Assembly: GCF_900177345.1 (NCBI RefSeq)
Contig: NZ_FWZT01000005.1
Coordinates: forward strand, 186,001 to 250,000
Source: Pseudobacteriovorax antillogorgiicola
GTDB lineage: Bacteria; Bdellovibrionota_B; Oligoflexia; Oligoflexales; Oligoflexaceae
Length of the DNA: 64,000 bases
Reading direction: 5' to 3'
Shown here: piece after piece, positions 17,370-28,242 of the stretch
Numbering within the stretch: the stretch's first letter is position 1
How the letters are laid out: each line of letters starts with the position of its first letter
Made by a program: the position numbers and the translations under genes
The notes under the pieces: generated by a model
Told to the model about the DNA's origin: nothing
Database searches by the model: none
The model's input: the letters and a program-made list of their open reading frames with translations, nothing else

Positions 17370-20300
17370 ATGAACCGAACGAAATGTCTCTATTTTCTTG
17401 TAATTTTACCTATTTTCTTGCTGTTCAGCGCTTGTGAAACAAAGAAAAGCTATCGAGTCACACTCCACTTTCATAACCACTTTCCAGCCGACCAGTGGCA
17501 AGTTTCTAGCATCAATGGCAGCGTCGAATCAACAGGATCTGATGATTTCGGCTACATTTTCAAGCTCAAAGCCAGTAATAAGAAGGACCTCACTATAGAA
17601 GTAAGGAATCAAAATGGCAAAACTTTACAGTACATTCTCCCAAGCAATCAGCGGGAATTCTGGACCTACGAGGCTTCCAATACCGTTTTCGAACTAGCTC
17701 CACCTGTCATTCCTAGCAAGAACCAAATGGTTGTTTTCTATAACGACCCAGATGGAGATTACACAGATTGGGGACTCCACCTGTGGGATCAGAACACCGG
17801 CACGAACTGGACAAATTGGCAGGAGCCATTTACTCAAAACTCTACTGCTCCTGAACTCGGCCTCCAGTTTACTCTCGACCTACCTCCAAATGACGGCTAC
17901 TCAGCCGCTCCACCAGCCTATGAAGCATTTCCAACAAAAATGGGGCTTGTGGTCCATCGCGGTGCGGAGAAGTCTACAGAAAACGATCTCGTCGTGTATC
18001 CCCAGCTTCAAGGTCGTTTATACTTTATTAAAAAGGGTCAGCCAGTTGTTGCCTGTAGCCCTGACTTTCAGCCTTGCCCCAATCCGCCAACCATTACAGA
18101 TGCCGCTGCTCATTGGACAGATAGGGAAACCATCCGATGGAATCTACCCGTGAACGTCGGTAGTAGCTTCGAACTACGCTATAGCCCAAGTAGTAATATC
18201 ACAGTTGATTTTTCATCCTTGGAAGTTAAAGGCGGCGAAGCGATTGCTCTTGAACCGATGTCTCTCAGTGCAGATTCAAAGTTTCCCCACCTTAATGACT
18301 TTCGAACCTTCAAGCTTAGCGCTATCACCGATGAGTCTCTCAAGCAGATCGTAAAGTCTCAGCTTGTCGCTGTCGCTCTCGATAGTAAGCAACGAGTTCT
18401 TTCTGCAACCCAAGTTCAGATGCCAGGACTTCTTGATCAAGAATTCAGCAGCCAGAAAACTCTTGGCCTTAGTATCGACAAAGGATCACCTGTTCTAAGG
18501 CTTTGGGCTCCCACCGCACAAACAGTAGAGTTGATGCTTTACAACCAAGACAAATCACTACTGGGCACCCAAGTTATGACAGAAGCTGCTGATGGAGTCT
18601 GGAGCGCGACTGGCAATACTCAATGGTTAGTAGATCGGCCTTTCTACCGCTATCGTATCCAAACCTATCATTACTTCTCAGATCAGATTGAAACCTACGA
18701 AGTTATCGATCCCTATTCTCTTAGCTTGAGCACTAATTCTAAATACTCCCAAATCGTCGACTTGAATGCTGCAGACCTTAAGCCACAAGGTTGGGACAAG
18801 ATCAAGAAACCAGGCATTCACCCCTCCGATATCAGCGTGTACGAGGTTCATATCCGCGATTTTTCCATTGCTGATTTATCGGTAGCACCTGAGCAGCGCG
18901 GGCTCTACACCGCCTTCGACGCGACAGCCCCACTAAGCGATGGTATGTCTCATCTGAAAGGCCTTGCGGATGCTGGGCTGAGCCACGTTCAAGTTCTCCC
19001 AGCTGCTGACTTTGCGACAGTCAACGAGAAACGGTCGGAGCAGGTAAACCTCGACGATCCCATTGACAAAGTTTGTGGGCCAGAGAATCCCCCAAAGCTT
19101 TGCGTCGATAATGCAGGAAAAACCTTTCGCGAGGTTTTCGCAGCAGCTAGCAAATCTAATGGCGATATCCAAGAGCTAAATGCCCTACTTCGGAACCGAG
19201 ATGGCTTCAATTGGGGTTACGACCCGATGGTTTTTGGGGCCCCTGAAGGTAGCTATTCTAGTGATCCCGACGGTCCGCAGCGTATTCTTGAGTTTCGCCG
19301 AATGGTGAAAGGGCTTTGGGACCTCGGCCTTCGCTTCTCTCTAGACGTGGTCTACAATCACACCAATGCTTCTAAGTTGTTTGAAAACAGTGTCCTGGAT
19401 AAAACGGTACCGGGCTACTATCACCGCCGTGATCCGATCAGTGGCAAGGTTGCCAATTCCAGCTGCTGCGAAAATACAGCTACAGAACACATCATGATGG
19501 AAAAGCTCATGATCGATACCCTAGAGCAATGGGCCGATCAGTATAAAGTCGATGCCTTTCGCTTCGATCTCATGGGTCATCACATGAAATCCAACCTTGT
19601 AAAAGCCCGAGAGATCCTTGGCGACCAAGTTTACCTCTATGGCGAAGGCTGGAACTTCGGCGAAGTCGCCAACAACCAAAGAGGTACCAATGCAACCCAG
19701 CTAAATATGTTCGAAACTGGAATCGGGTCGTTTAACGACCGCATGCGCGACGCCATTCGCGGCGGTGGAGCCTTTGATTGCGGCTATCTGCTTGTCCAGC
19801 AAGGTCTTGGCAACGGCTTGTTAGTGGACACCAATGAGTGGGGTGGACTGCAAGAGTCTACTGGTCTTGGCACAGACTGCTCCATTGCCGATCACTGGCA
19901 AGGAGCTCCGCAAGAGCAGCAAGTCATCGGCTATCAGGACTTGGCTGATCGGCTTCGCGTCGGACTTGCTGGTAGCATACGATCATTCCCCATTGTCGAC
20001 CGTTATGGCCAAGAGAAGCGTGCCGACGAAGTTTCATATTTTGGAGTTCCGACTGCCTATACAGCAGACCCGTTTGAAACTATCAACTATATTTCCAAGC
20101 ACGATAATCAGACTTTATGGGACATCAATCAATTGAAACTGCCTCTGGGTGCAAGCTCTGAAGAACGGGTTGCTGCTCAAAAAATCGGCTTCTCCTTCAA
20201 TCTCCTCGCTCAGGGCATTCCCTTCTTCCAGTTGGGCTCAGATCTGCTTCGCTCAAAGTCCTTAAATCGTGACAGCTTTGACTCCGGAGACTGGTTCAAC

Positions 20301-20798
20301 AAAGTGGATTACACTGGTGCTACGACGGTGTGGAATAAAGGCCTGCCTCGCGCCGATAAAGATGGCCAAAACTGGGAGTTGTTCCGCAAAGTGTTAGACG
20401 ATGTTCCAGAAGGCCCGAGCCAAGAGCAAGTCCTAGAAATGGCAGCTTATGTTAGAAAACTTTTAGCACTACGCTACGAAAGCCCACTTTTCCGGCTTCG
20501 AACTGGTGAGGATGTCAATCAGCGCGTTCGCTTCAGCAACACAGGACCGCAGCAAACCCCGGGCTTAATTGCCATGTCTATTCTCGACTCCTGTGCATTG
20601 GCAGACCTGGATAGCAATGTTGAGGAATTTCTCATCTTGTTTAACGTAGGCTCCGAGGGGCAGGACGTCGCCATGCCAAGTGGAGGTTTTAGCCTTCACA
20701 GCTTCAATCCTGATCTCAGCTTCACTAATCAACGTGTAACGGTTCCCGGGCGTAGTATAGCCGTCATGGTGAAGAAGCAACAGTCAGATTGTCGGTAG
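17370..20798 (+). CDS. pulA: Lipoprotein type I pullulanase (GH13)
   Basis: 1142 residues, starting at the ATG with an adjacent AGGTAG; a lipobox-like FLLFSAC makes it a lipoprotein. Domains: an N-terminal beta domain, a CBM41-like region (about 110-240, with DGDYTDWGLHLWDQ), a CBM48-like region (about 365-480) and the GH13 barrel from about 485. The pullulanase signature reads FNWGYDPMVF. The catalytic segments are DVVYNHT, FRFDLMGHH (nucleophile Asp), YLYGEGWNF (acid/base Glu) and ISKHDNQ (transition-state Asp). It hydrolyses alpha-1,6 bonds of pullulan, limit dextrins or glycogen at the cell surface or in the periplasm. No other starch genes adjoin it. Confidence 0.93.
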   Translation: MNRTKCLYFLVILPIFLLFSACETKKSYRVTLHFHNHFPADQWQVSSINGSVESTGSDDFGYIFKLKASNKKDLTIEVRNQNGKTLQYILPSNQREFWTYEASNTVFELAPPVIPSKNQMVVFYNDPDGDYTDWGLHLWDQNTGTNWTNWQEPFTQNSTAPELGLQFTLDLPPNDGYSAAPPAYEAFPTKMGLVVHRGAEKSTENDLVVYPQLQGRLYFIKKGQPVVACSPDFQPCPNPPTITDAAAHWTDRETIRWNLPVNVGSSFELRYSPSSNITVDFSSLEVKGGEAIALEPMSLSADSKFPHLNDFRTFKLSAITDESLKQIVKSQLVAVALDSKQRVLSATQVQMPGLLDQEFSSQKTLGLSIDKGSPVLRLWAPTAQTVELMLYNQDKSLLGTQVMTEAADGVWSATGNTQWLVDRPFYRYRIQTYHYFSDQIETYEVIDPYSLSLSTNSKYSQIVDLNAADLKPQGWDKIKKPGIHPSDISVYEVHIRDFSIADLSVAPEQRGLYTAFDATAPLSDGMSHLKGLADAGLSHVQVLPAADFATVNEKRSEQVNLDDPIDKVCGPENPPKLCVDNAGKTFREVFAAASKSNGDIQELNALLRNRDGFNWGYDPMVFGAPEGSYSSDPDGPQRILEFRRMVKGLWDLGLRFSLDVVYNHTNASKLFENSVLDKTVPGYYHRRDPISGKVANSSCCENTATEHIMMEKLMIDTLEQWADQYKVDAFRFDLMGHHMKSNLVKAREILGDQVYLYGEGWNFGEVANNQRGTNATQLNMFETGIGSFNDRMRDAIRGGGAFDCGYLLVQQGLGNGLLVDTNEWGGLQESTGLGTDCSIADHWQGAPQEQQVIGYQDLADRLRVGLAGSIRSFPIVDRYGQEKRADEVSYFGVPTAYTADPFETINYISKHDNQTLWDINQLKLPLGASSEERVAAQKIGFSFNLLAQGIPFFQLGSDLLRSKSLNRDSFDSGDWFNKVDYTGATTVWNKGLPRADKDGQNWELFRKVLDDVPEGPSQEQVLEMAAYVRKLLALRYESPLFRLRTGEDVNQRVRFSNTGPQQTPGLIAMSILDSCALADLDSNVEEFLILFNVGSEGQDVAMPSGGFSLHSFNPDLSFTNQRVTVPGRSIAVMVKKQQSDCR

Positions 20799-20845
20799 TC
20801 GACGCCTTCAATTTAGTTTAAAGTGATCATTTATACAATCGAGAC

Positions 20846-20887
20846 CGTCAGATTTGAGGGGAGAAATAAAGTTTCTCCCTGCTGACG
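20846..20887 (+). terminator. Extended hairpin between pullulanase and DsbA-like gene
   Basis: Outer arms CGTCAG (20846-20851) and CTGACG (20882-20887) enclose an inner stem GGGAGAAA (20859-20866) and TTTCTCCC (20872-20879). It lies 48 bases after the pullulanase stop and 53 before the next start. No T-run follows, so it could equally be a regulatory leader of the downstream gene. Confidence 0.4.
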
Positions 20888-20940
20888 TTCTTGCAAATTT
20901 GAGACGTAATCGCAAACAAAGTTGAAGTTGGAGTCAGAGT

Positions 20941-22026
20941 ATGAACGCTGGTCTTTTGGCGACTCTCTTGATTGGGGGTCTTGGAATCGGTGGCACAGTG
21001 GGCTATCTCGCAGGTAGCAATCAAGGAAAATCAGAAGCAGTGAAAGGGATTCAAGCCTGTGCCGAAGGCGGATCATCCCAACTTTTTATGATTGAAGGCA
21101 AGACCTATGGCCGAGACGATTTAGGTTCCGACTTTCAAAGCAAGCTATATAATGTGGAGCGGGAAAGCTTTCACAAAAAAGAAGGTATTTTAAAAGAGCA
21201 AGCCTTGAGGATTGCCTTAGCCAAGGACAAAAGCGACCTATCCAAGCTGCCACCGTTAGACGAGCTTCTACCCGAACCAACTGTATCTGATGCCGATATG
21301 AAAGCGTTCTTTGAAGAGAATAAGGCACGCCTTCCGCCTAATGCTAACTTCGAGCAGTTTAAAGACCGCATTGCTATGTTCATGAAGCAACAGAAAAAGG
21401 GCGAAGGCTTCCAAGAAAAATGGCATGACCTGGAGCACGATGGCAAGATCAAGCTTTTGGTTCGCGCGCCCATCGCACCTGTAGTTTCTATTCCAGTGGA
21501 AAAATATCCTAGCATGGGTGAGGCAAGTGCCAAGAATGTATTGGTCGAAATCTCAGACTATCTTTGTCCTCACTGTCAGCAGATCCATAGCTCTGTGAAA
21601 CAGGCAATGAAAGATCTTGGTAGCGACATTCGGCTGGTGCAGATCAACTTCGCGCTCCGCCCCGACAAGCTCAGCGGCTCTCTTATTGAAGGTGGCTTCT
21701 GTGCTGCACAGCAAGGCCAAGAGCAATTCTGGAAATACCACAATGCCGCCTTCGAAGGTAAATGGGGCTCTATGAACGACTCCGCCGACGCGGCTAAGGC
21801 GATGGAAGTCGCTAAAACTGCTGGAATTGACACAGGGAAGTTCGAAACCTGCATGGGAACTCCCGCCCCTAAAGAGTTCGTGAAGTCCACCAACGAACTG
21901 ATCGCATCACTGGGAGTCACCGGAACCCCAACGTTTTTCTTGAACAACCGCCGTATCTCTATGCCTCACGGTGGTGATGTGACAGCAGCTATCAAGGATA
22001 GCCTGAAGCAAATGTCTACAAACTAG
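20941..22026 (+). CDS. Membrane-anchored DsbA-family thioredoxin-fold protein
   Basis: 361 residues. An N-terminal hydrophobic anchor (about 5-26) carries a helical segment (about 45-175) that recalls SurA/parvulin-type N-domains, then a DsbA-like thioredoxin domain (about 195-360). The redox pair is CPHC (residues 210-213, LCPHCQQIH) and the cis-Pro loop is GVTGTPTFFLN (near 325). Such proteins act as periplasmic disulfide oxidases or isomerases. The N-terminal helical part may present or hold substrates. The window encodes many Cys-containing exported proteins as possible clients. A strong intrinsic terminator follows. Confidence 0.88.
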   Translation: MNAGLLATLLIGGLGIGGTVGYLAGSNQGKSEAVKGIQACAEGGSSQLFMIEGKTYGRDDLGSDFQSKLYNVERESFHKKEGILKEQALRIALAKDKSDLSKLPPLDELLPEPTVSDADMKAFFEENKARLPPNANFEQFKDRIAMFMKQQKKGEGFQEKWHDLEHDGKIKLLVRAPIAPVVSIPVEKYPSMGEASAKNVLVEISDYLCPHCQQIHSSVKQAMKDLGSDIRLVQINFALRPDKLSGSLIEGGFCAAQQGQEQFWKYHNAAFEGKWGSMNDSADAAKAMEVAKTAGIDTGKFETCMGTPAPKEFVKSTNELIASLGVTGTPTFFLNNRRISMPHGGDVTAAIKDSLKQMSTN

Positions 22027-22051
22027 AGGTTTAAGAATCTAATTTTATTGA

Positions 22052-22079
22052 AGAGTCCCTACTTAGGGACTCTTTTTTT
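22052..22079 (+). terminator. Rho-independent terminator
   Basis: AGAGTCCCTA (22052-22061) and TAGGGACTCT (22064-22073) are perfectly complementary around a tight loop and are followed by TTTTTT. It lies 26 bases after the DsbA-like gene. Confidence 0.92.
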
Positions 22080-22577
22080 GCGTCTTCGCAGCCTCCCACT
22101 AAGCTCGATGAGCCTCCAAATCGAATCCTATCCTCACCATTTTTTGTTAGGAATCTATGAACTTTCCCATGCTGACTTTATTTCCCTTGGGTATTGTTAG
22201 AACCTTACCGCAGAGAAATAAAAAGAGTTAAATATTTTCAATATATTAAGAAAAAGAAAAGCGATTGCTAAGCTTGCAGGGTCGTCGATCGTTACCGATG
22301 TGGCTTGGGAAACACGTCGTTATCTGCTCCCGGGCGCTCCCCTCATCGGAAATGACCAAGGAAATCTTGAGCCCCCACCTTTACGCCTAAGTCATAATTA
22401 TCACAAGAATTTAATAAGCCTCTGTAAGTGGTGACTATCCCCTACATTTATAGTACGTCTAATTTACTTGCAATAAAGAGACGATTAACATACACATCTA
22501 GAGGATATGAACAATTAGAGACGTAGTCTATCGCAGCTGGCTACCCCCATTGTAACCTCTAGGTAAGGATTCTACTT
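22080..22577. other. Long intergenic region before the exported YGWH-type protein
   Basis: About 500 bases without a credible reading frame. It is AT-rich near 22200-22260. An inverted repeat CCGATG (near 22296) with CATCGG (near 22345) encloses about 45 bases. No tRNA-like or known riboswitch motif was found. It presumably contains the promoter of the next gene. Confidence 0.5.
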
Positions 22578-23504
22578 ATGAAAGCAATTGCAGCAACTGT
22601 CATGGCAACGGCTTTGTTGTTGCAGGCTTCCGCCGCACCCCACGCATGGAGTCAATCCAAAGACTCTCAAACTTTTGGAATCCCAGGACAAGCACTGCAG
22701 CTCCTACCCGCAAGGGCATCGAATGCCTTGTCTGGCTCTGAGTTTATCCGTTCCATCCGGCATCTGTCGGGTATGGATCGAGAACGAGCAATCGTCGATC
22801 AAATAATGGCGGGGAACTTCCCAAGCTTCCTGAGAGATCTGAAACCTGTAACCTACGAACATCGCGATTGGAAGGGACGCACCTGGACCCTTACCACCTA
22901 CGTAATGCCAGACTACTTGGCAGTCGGCTCTGATCGGGATTACGTTCGAGTTCCTCTGAATCTATATAGCGCGAAGCGTATCACTAACACCTTCGATTTT
23001 ATGCTTCCCACAAGGAAGATGGTGGATACGATATACCATCAAGCCGAGATCAAATTACGACCACGTCCGATGGCACCTGGCCCTAAAATGACTTCGACCC
23101 AGTACTTTACCCAACACAACCACACCATTCAATCCCAGTTAGTTCGCCACCAGGATCAACCGGGAGAGCTAGTAGCTGGACATAAGAAAGATGTGGTTCA
23201 AACTCGCAAGCTCTATAGAAAGCCGCGGGCTATCGCCATATTTGGTTGGCATAAGCTAGAAAGCAGCCGCCCCATCCAGCCTCTAAGCACGGTGCACGGC
23301 GCTGGCTACGCAGACTATAGCCACGGTATCCGTATGGTAAGCAACTGGGCATTTCTGCAAATGGGAAATCATCGAGAGCTAGTCAACCTAAACCGCATTA
23401 TCAGCGGTCGCTATAGCTGGCGATTGATCAGCGACGAGGGCCGACTCGCTGCACCTAAAAAGCAATTTACAGCTTCCTTGCAAGGAACAAGCCCTAAAAG
23501 CTAA
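22578..23504 (+). CDS. Exported protein of an uncharacterised family (copy 1)
   Basis: 308 residues with a signal peptide (ending near ASAAPHAWS). The conserved core runs from about 85 to 270 and is shared with the protein at 31993: FPSFLRDLKPV, PDYLAVGSDRDYVRVPLN, a central LPTRKMVD, LVAGHKKDVV, AIFGWHKL, IQPLSTVHG and YADYSHGIRMV. The invariant His residues in GHKKD, GWH, VHG and YSHG, together with Asp, look like a metal site or hydrolase centre. I cannot name the family. An AAGGA ribosome binding site precedes the ATG. A hairpin follows the stop. Confidence 0.78.
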   Translation: MKAIAATVMATALLLQASAAPHAWSQSKDSQTFGIPGQALQLLPARASNALSGSEFIRSIRHLSGMDRERAIVDQIMAGNFPSFLRDLKPVTYEHRDWKGRTWTLTTYVMPDYLAVGSDRDYVRVPLNLYSAKRITNTFDFMLPTRKMVDTIYHQAEIKLRPRPMAPGPKMTSTQYFTQHNHTIQSQLVRHQDQPGELVAGHKKDVVQTRKLYRKPRAIAIFGWHKLESSRPIQPLSTVHGAGYADYSHGIRMVSNWAFLQMGNHRELVNLNRIISGRYSWRLISDEGRLAAPKKQFTASLQGTSPKS

Positions 23505-23513
23505 GAAACCACA

Positions 23514-23546
23514 ATGCCGAAGCTCCACTGATGGAGACTTCGGCAT
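23514..23546 (+). terminator. Hairpin between convergent genes
   Basis: ATGCCGAAGCTCC (23514-23526) and GGAG-A-CTTCGGCAT (23533-23546) form a 13-bp stem with one bulged base and a 6-base loop. It sits in the 53-base gap between the convergent exported protein and purL, so it may terminate both. T-runs are poor on either side. Confidence 0.6.
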
Positions 23547-23557
23547 CATAGTCCGGT

Positions 23558-26500
23558 TCAACAGTTTTCTTCACACCACTCTCGGGCGTTACGGAACAAC
23601 TTCACCCATGGGCCGTCTTCACCCCAGTTTTCAGGATGCCAAGAGTTTTGTACCGTCCGGAATACCCTTTCAGGGTGTGGCATCATGATTAAGACCCGAC
23701 CATCCTCACTACTTAACCCGGTAATTCCCGCAGGTGAACCATTGGGATTGAAGGGATAGCGTTCTGTTGTTTGGCCGTAATGGTCAACATACGATAGAGC
23801 TACATGGGCTTTGGCTTGGTTTAAATGCTGTTCATCTTCAAACTCAGCAAACCCCTCACCGTGAGCAACGGCGATGGGAATTTGAGAGCCAGCCATTCCT
23901 TTTAGGAATAGCGACGACGACTCTTCGATTTTTACTAGGCTGAATCGAGCTTCAAAACGATCCGATTGATTTTTGACAAACCGCGGCCAGTGACTTGCAC
24001 CCGGGATAATTCCCTTAAGATTAGATATCATTTGGCAACCGTTACAGATTCCAAGAGAAAACGTATCTAATCGGTGGAAGAAGCTTTGGAACTGCTCCTT
24101 CAAGCCCTGATGATACAGAATGGTTTTAGCCCATCCCTCACCTGCCCCCAGGACATCTCCATAAGAGAATCCACCACAGGCAACCAGTCCTTGAAACGTC
24201 CCGAGGGACTGACGCCCACTCAGAAGATCGCTCATATGAACATCGATAGCTTCAAAGCCCGCCCGTTCGAATGCAGCTGCCATCTCTACCTGGCCATTGA
24301 CACCCTGCTCTCTTAAGATCGCCACCCGCGGGCGCGCACTAGAATAGCTCTGGTAGTCACTAGGGTCGAAACTCACGACACAATTTAAGCCTGGATCCTT
24401 AGGATCTAGCTTAGCCTGATACTCTTGCTCAGCACTTTTAGGATTGTCTCTGTGAGATTGCATGGCCCAGCTAGTTTCAGACCATAACTTTCGAAAGACC
24501 ATCCGGTCATCAGCAAGAACTTCATCTTGACCATTTAGGAATACAATTCGATTGTCGTCGCGAAGCGAGCCGACCAGGTGACTACAAGAACTAAGCCCAT
24601 AAGCACTGATGACCGCTAAAACACGTTCCCGATCGCTGCGCTTTATCTGAATTAGGGCTCCCAGTTCCTCACTAAATAGAGCCCTCTGAACTCGATCATC
24701 TAGCTGAGATAGTTGAATGTCGAGACCTGTTGCCCCAGAAAAAGCCATCTCAAGAGCCGTTACGAACAAGCCACCATCGGAACGATCGTGAAAGGCGTGT
24801 ACCAGCCCTTGCTTATTGAGATCTTGAATTGCCAAAAACATATTTTTCAAAAGCATGGGGTCATCGATATCTGGCGGGTTTTTGCCTAGCTTGCGATAAA
24901 CTTGAGCTAGACAAGAGCCTCCAAGCCTATTCTTGCCCTGACCGAGATCAATCAATAGCAAGTCTGAAGGCTCAGAAAAGCGCTTCAATTCAGGGGTCAG
25001 AGTTTTTCTGACATCGGTGCAGGGTGCAAAAGCTGATATCACCAGTGACAAAGGAGCGGTTACGGAACGTTCCTCGCCATTTTCTTGCCAGCTAGTTTTC
25101 ATCGACATCGAATCTTTACCCACAGGTATGGTTAGCCCTAAGGCTGGGCATAGCTCCATGCCGATAGCTTGCACAGCTTCATACAGACCCGCTCCTTCCC
25201 CTGGATGATCGGTTGCAGCTTGCCAGTTCGCCGAGAGCTTGATTCGCTCTAGACCATCAATCGAAGCGCCCATAATATTCGTAATCGCTTCACCAACAGC
25301 CATCCGTGCCGAGGCACCATGATTCAATAAGGCAATCGGCGCACGCTCACCCATCGCCATCGCCTCACCGGTATAGCCTTTGTAGTCACTGACCGTCACA
25401 GCAGCATCAGCTACCGGCACCTGCCAAGGTCCTACCATTTGGTCTCTAGCTACCAAGCCTGTCACTGTTCGATCACCAATGCTGATCAAAAAGGTTTTAT
25501 CGGCAATGGTCGGCAAGCGCAAAAGGCGCTCAGCGGCTTCTTTAAGATCAACCCGCTCGCTATCGAAGGCGTCGCCACTAGCCTTCAGACGGACCACCTC
25601 GCGATTCATCTTCGGCGGCTTGCCGAATAAGACATCCATGGGTAGATCAATAGCTTGGTTTTTAAAGTGCTCGTCACTAAGGGATAGGCTGGCTTGTTCG
25701 ATCGCTTGCCCAACAATCGCGAATGGGCACCGTTCTCGTTCGCAGATAGATTGGAATGCTGCGAGGTCTTTATCTTCAATGGCTAAAACATAGCGTTCTT
25801 GGGACTCGTTGCACCAAATTTCAAGTGGCGACATTCCGGGTTCATCAGAAGGAATGCGCCGAATCTCGAAGCGACCGCCACGCTCTGCATCATGAATAAT
25901 TTCCGGCAAAGCATTGGACAAACCTCCAGCACCGACGTCGTGGATAAAGGCAATGGGGTTTGTAGAGCCAAGGGACCAGCAGCGATCGATCACTTCCTGA
26001 CAGCGCCTCTCCATCTCTGGGTTTCCCCTTTGGACCGACGCAAAGTCAAGATCCTCACTCCCCTCTCCAGAAGCCACAGATGATGCGGCACCACCACCAA
26101 GACCGATCAGCATTGCTGGTCCACCCAGAACTACAATATGAGTTCCACCAGGGAATGGCTTCTTCTGCACATGCTCGCGACGGATATTACCTAAGCCCCC
26201 AGCGATCATAATCGGCTTGTGATAGCCTCGAACTTCTAAACCGTTAGGGCCTTCAACAGCTTCTTCAAAGGTCCGAAAGTAGCCCAGAAGATTAGGGCGA
26301 CCAAATTCATTGTTGAATGCCGCAGCACCCAAGGGCCCTTCAATCATAATGTCGAAAGCTGAAACGATGCGATTGGGCTTACCAAAATCACCTTCCCAGG
26401 GCTGTGGATGATCAGGCAAGTTCAGGTTAGACACCGAAAACCCGGTGAGCCCAGCCTTTGGCTTAGCACCGCGCCCTGTAGCTCCCTCATCTCTTATTTC

Positions 26501-27436
26501 CCCACCGGACCCAGTTGCTGCTCCAGGAAATGGAGATATCGCTGTGGGGTGATTATGGGTTTCAACTTTCATGAGAATATCTATGGATTCTTCAGAATAC
26601 CCATAGGCCCCGGTTTCTGCATCCGAAAAGAAGCGCTGCCCTAGCCCACCTTCCATAACAGCTGCGTTATCCTTGTAGGCTGAAAGCACATATTCCGGGG
26701 TCACCTGATAGGTATTCTTAATCATCTGGAATAGAGAGCGCTCCTGCGCCTCGCCATCAATCGTCCACTGGGCATTAAAGATCTTATGGCGACAATGTTC
26801 TGAGTTAGCTTGCGCAAACATCATCAGCTCGACATCGCTAGGATTGCGCCCCAGCTCTAAGAACCGCTCATAGAGATAGTCTATCTCATCAGGTGCCAAT
26901 GCCAATCCTAGGCTACGATTGGCTTCCAAGAGTGCTTGTTTTCCTCGTTCTAACATATCGATGGTAGAGAGCGGCTTCGGGTCTTGATGGGTAAAAAGCA
27001 CCCGAGCATCATCAAGCTGTTCTAAGACATCTTCTACCATGCGATCATGAAGAAGCGACTTGACCTCTTGCCACTGCTCCTGATCGAGATCCGCTTCAAT
27101 GTAATAAGCGAGGCCGCGCTCGATACGTCGTACCGCAGAAAGTCCGGTATTGTGTGCGATATCGCTAGCTTTTGAAGACCAGGGTGAGATAGTTCCACGA
27201 CGGGGGACTATCAAAATCAGCTTTCCACGAGGGGTTTCGGATGCTTGGCGAGGACCGTATTTCAGGAGGTTCTCTAAGGTTGCCAAATGATCAGGTGAAA
27301 GCTCCTCCGCCACATCAACAAAGTGCACAAATTCACTATATAAGTGAGTCAATGGCAAGTCGCGACGAAGGAAACGATCCTTTAGCTTAGCCTGATCAGC
27401 CTGTGATAAGGATGGTGAACCACGTAGTACTAACAT
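23558..27436 (-). CDS. purL: Phosphoribosylformylglycinamidine synthase, long form
   Basis: 1292 residues, the single-chain (proteobacterial) FGAM synthase that converts FGAR, glutamine and ATP to FGAM in purine biosynthesis. An N-terminal PurS-like domain is followed by the two AIR-synthase-type halves ([25 protein letters not shown] near residue 290, VGKDSMSMK near 770) and a C-terminal class I glutamine amidotransferase: the nucleophile Cys is in LGICNGCQM and the His/Glu in MPHPERVFR. Length matches the family. It is monocistronic; no other pur gene adjoins. Confidence 0.97.
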   Translation of the reverse strand: MLVLRGSPSLSQADQAKLKDRFLRRDLPLTHLYSEFVHFVDVAEELSPDHLATLENLLKYGPRQASETPRGKLILIVPRRGTISPWSSKASDIAHNTGLSAVRRIERGLAYYIEADLDQEQWQEVKSLLHDRMVEDVLEQLDDARVLFTHQDPKPLSTIDMLERGKQALLEANRSLGLALAPDEIDYLYERFLELGRNPSDVELMMFAQANSEHCRHKIFNAQWTIDGEAQERSLFQMIKNTYQVTPEYVLSAYKDNAAVMEGGLGQRFFSDAETGAYGYSEESIDILMKVETHNHPTAISPFPGAATGSGGEIRDEGATGRGAKPKAGLTGFSVSNLNLPDHPQPWEGDFGKPNRIVSAFDIMIEGPLGAAAFNNEFGRPNLLGYFRTFEEAVEGPNGLEVRGYHKPIMIAGGLGNIRREHVQKKPFPGGTHIVVLGGPAMLIGLGGGAASSVASGEGSEDLDFASVQRGNPEMERRCQEVIDRCWSLGSTNPIAFIHDVGAGGLSNALPEIIHDAERGGRFEIRRIPSDEPGMSPLEIWCNESQERYVLAIEDKDLAAFQSICERERCPFAIVGQAIEQASLSLSDEHFKNQAIDLPMDVLFGKPPKMNREVVRLKASGDAFDSERVDLKEAAERLLRLPTIADKTFLISIGDRTVTGLVARDQMVGPWQVPVADAAVTVSDYKGYTGEAMAMGERAPIALLNHGASARMAVGEAITNIMGASIDGLERIKLSANWQAATDHPGEGAGLYEAVQAIGMELCPALGLTIPVGKDSMSMKTSWQENGEERSVTAPLSLVISAFAPCTDVRKTLTPELKRFSEPSDLLLIDLGQGKNRLGGSCLAQVYRKLGKNPPDIDDPMLLKNMFLAIQDLNKQGLVHAFHDRSDGGLFVTALEMAFSGATGLDIQLSQLDDRVQRALFSEELGALIQIKRSDRERVLAVISAYGLSSCSHLVGSLRDDNRIVFLNGQDEVLADDRMVFRKLWSETSWAMQSHRDNPKSAEQEYQAKLDPKDPGLNCVVSFDPSDYQSYSSARPRVAILREQGVNGQVEMAAAFERAGFEAIDVHMSDLLSGRQSLGTFQGLVACGGFSYGDVLGAGEGWAKTILYHQGLKEQFQSFFHRLDTFSLGICNGCQMISNLKGIIPGASHWPRFVKNQSDRFEARFSLVKIEESSSLFLKGMAGSQIPIAVAHGEGFAEFEDEQHLNQAKAHVALSYVDHYGQTTERYPFNPNGSPAGITGLSSEDGRVLIMMPHPERVFRTVQNSWHPENWGEDGPWVKLFRNAREWCEENC

Positions 27437-27618
27437 AGTGTTTCTCTCTGCTATAGGGGCCTATAAACGTCGGTGAGTATATGCAAATAGCCACTAAAGT
27501 AAACAGGATATCAGATATATTTTATATAATTTTTAGATGTAGAATGGGATTCATGGGTTTTGACGACAAGGATTCTTAAGGTGTTTCTCGCACCCACCTG
27601 GACTGATTTTACGTGAAC
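27437..27618. promoter_or_regulatory. Upstream region of purL
   Basis: About 180 bases between purL and the next gene on the minus strand. It contains a small palindromic block around 27455-27468 (TATAGGGGCCTATA), just upstream of the purL start, and a very AT-rich stretch at 27505-27540. No PurR-like operator and no known riboswitch was recognised. Confidence 0.3.
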
Positions 27619-28053
27619 CTATTTCGATGGCTCACGAACTGATAGCACTTCTACGGAAAACTGTAAGGTCTGACCCGCTAAGGGGTGATTCATATCGAGT
27701 AGAACCTTATCTTCCTTCACTTCCTTGACCGTGACGAGAACTCTCTGGTCGTCAACGTCAGTAAAAACGGGAGTTCCCGGTTCGAGGAGATCGATTTGCG
27801 AAAACTGCGTTTTGCTCACATAGCTGGTTAGATCGGGGTCACGCTCACCATAGGCATCTTCTGGCGCTAGCACCAAGTCAAGCTTATCACCGACCTCGTG
27901 ACCCAAAAGTGCCCTTTCGACACCCTTAACCATCTGGCCATCTCCATGGGTAAAGACCCAGGGATCTTCATGACTTGAAGCATCAATGACCTGACCATCC
28001 TCAGACCGAACCTGATAGGCTATTGAAACTATTTTCCCAGCAACAATCATCAT
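27619..28053 (-). CDS. SlyD-like FKBP-type peptidyl-prolyl isomerase
   Basis: 144 residues. The FKBP core with inserted flap follows the SlyD pattern: DGQVIDASS, GDGQMVKGVERALLGHEVGDKLDLVL, PEDAYGERD, and NHPLAGQTLQF near the C-terminus. It catalyses Xaa-Pro isomerisation and acts as a chaperone in the cytoplasm. The His/Cys-rich metal-binding tail of E. coli SlyD is absent. A GAGGAG ribosome binding site precedes the ATG. Confidence 0.92.
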   Translation of the reverse strand: MMIVAGKIVSIAYQVRSEDGQVIDASSHEDPWVFTHGDGQMVKGVERALLGHEVGDKLDLVLAPEDAYGERDPDLTSYVSKTQFSQIDLLEPGTPVFTDVDDQRVLVTVKEVKEDKVLLDMNHPLAGQTLQFSVEVLSVREPSK

Positions 28054-28242
28054 AACTCCTCAATACGACCCCACTACTAGCATAGAGGTTCATTGCTGTC
28101 CACAAAGGCTGCAATAAATTCTGATTCACGAGTCTAATTCGTTCTGATTGTAAGGTCAGTTCCCAGCAGACATCATCGGAATGTATAGTGTATCGAAACT
28201 TTGTATAGCGTTCCAGGGTCTCAATGGTGTCTGTTGGGCCCT

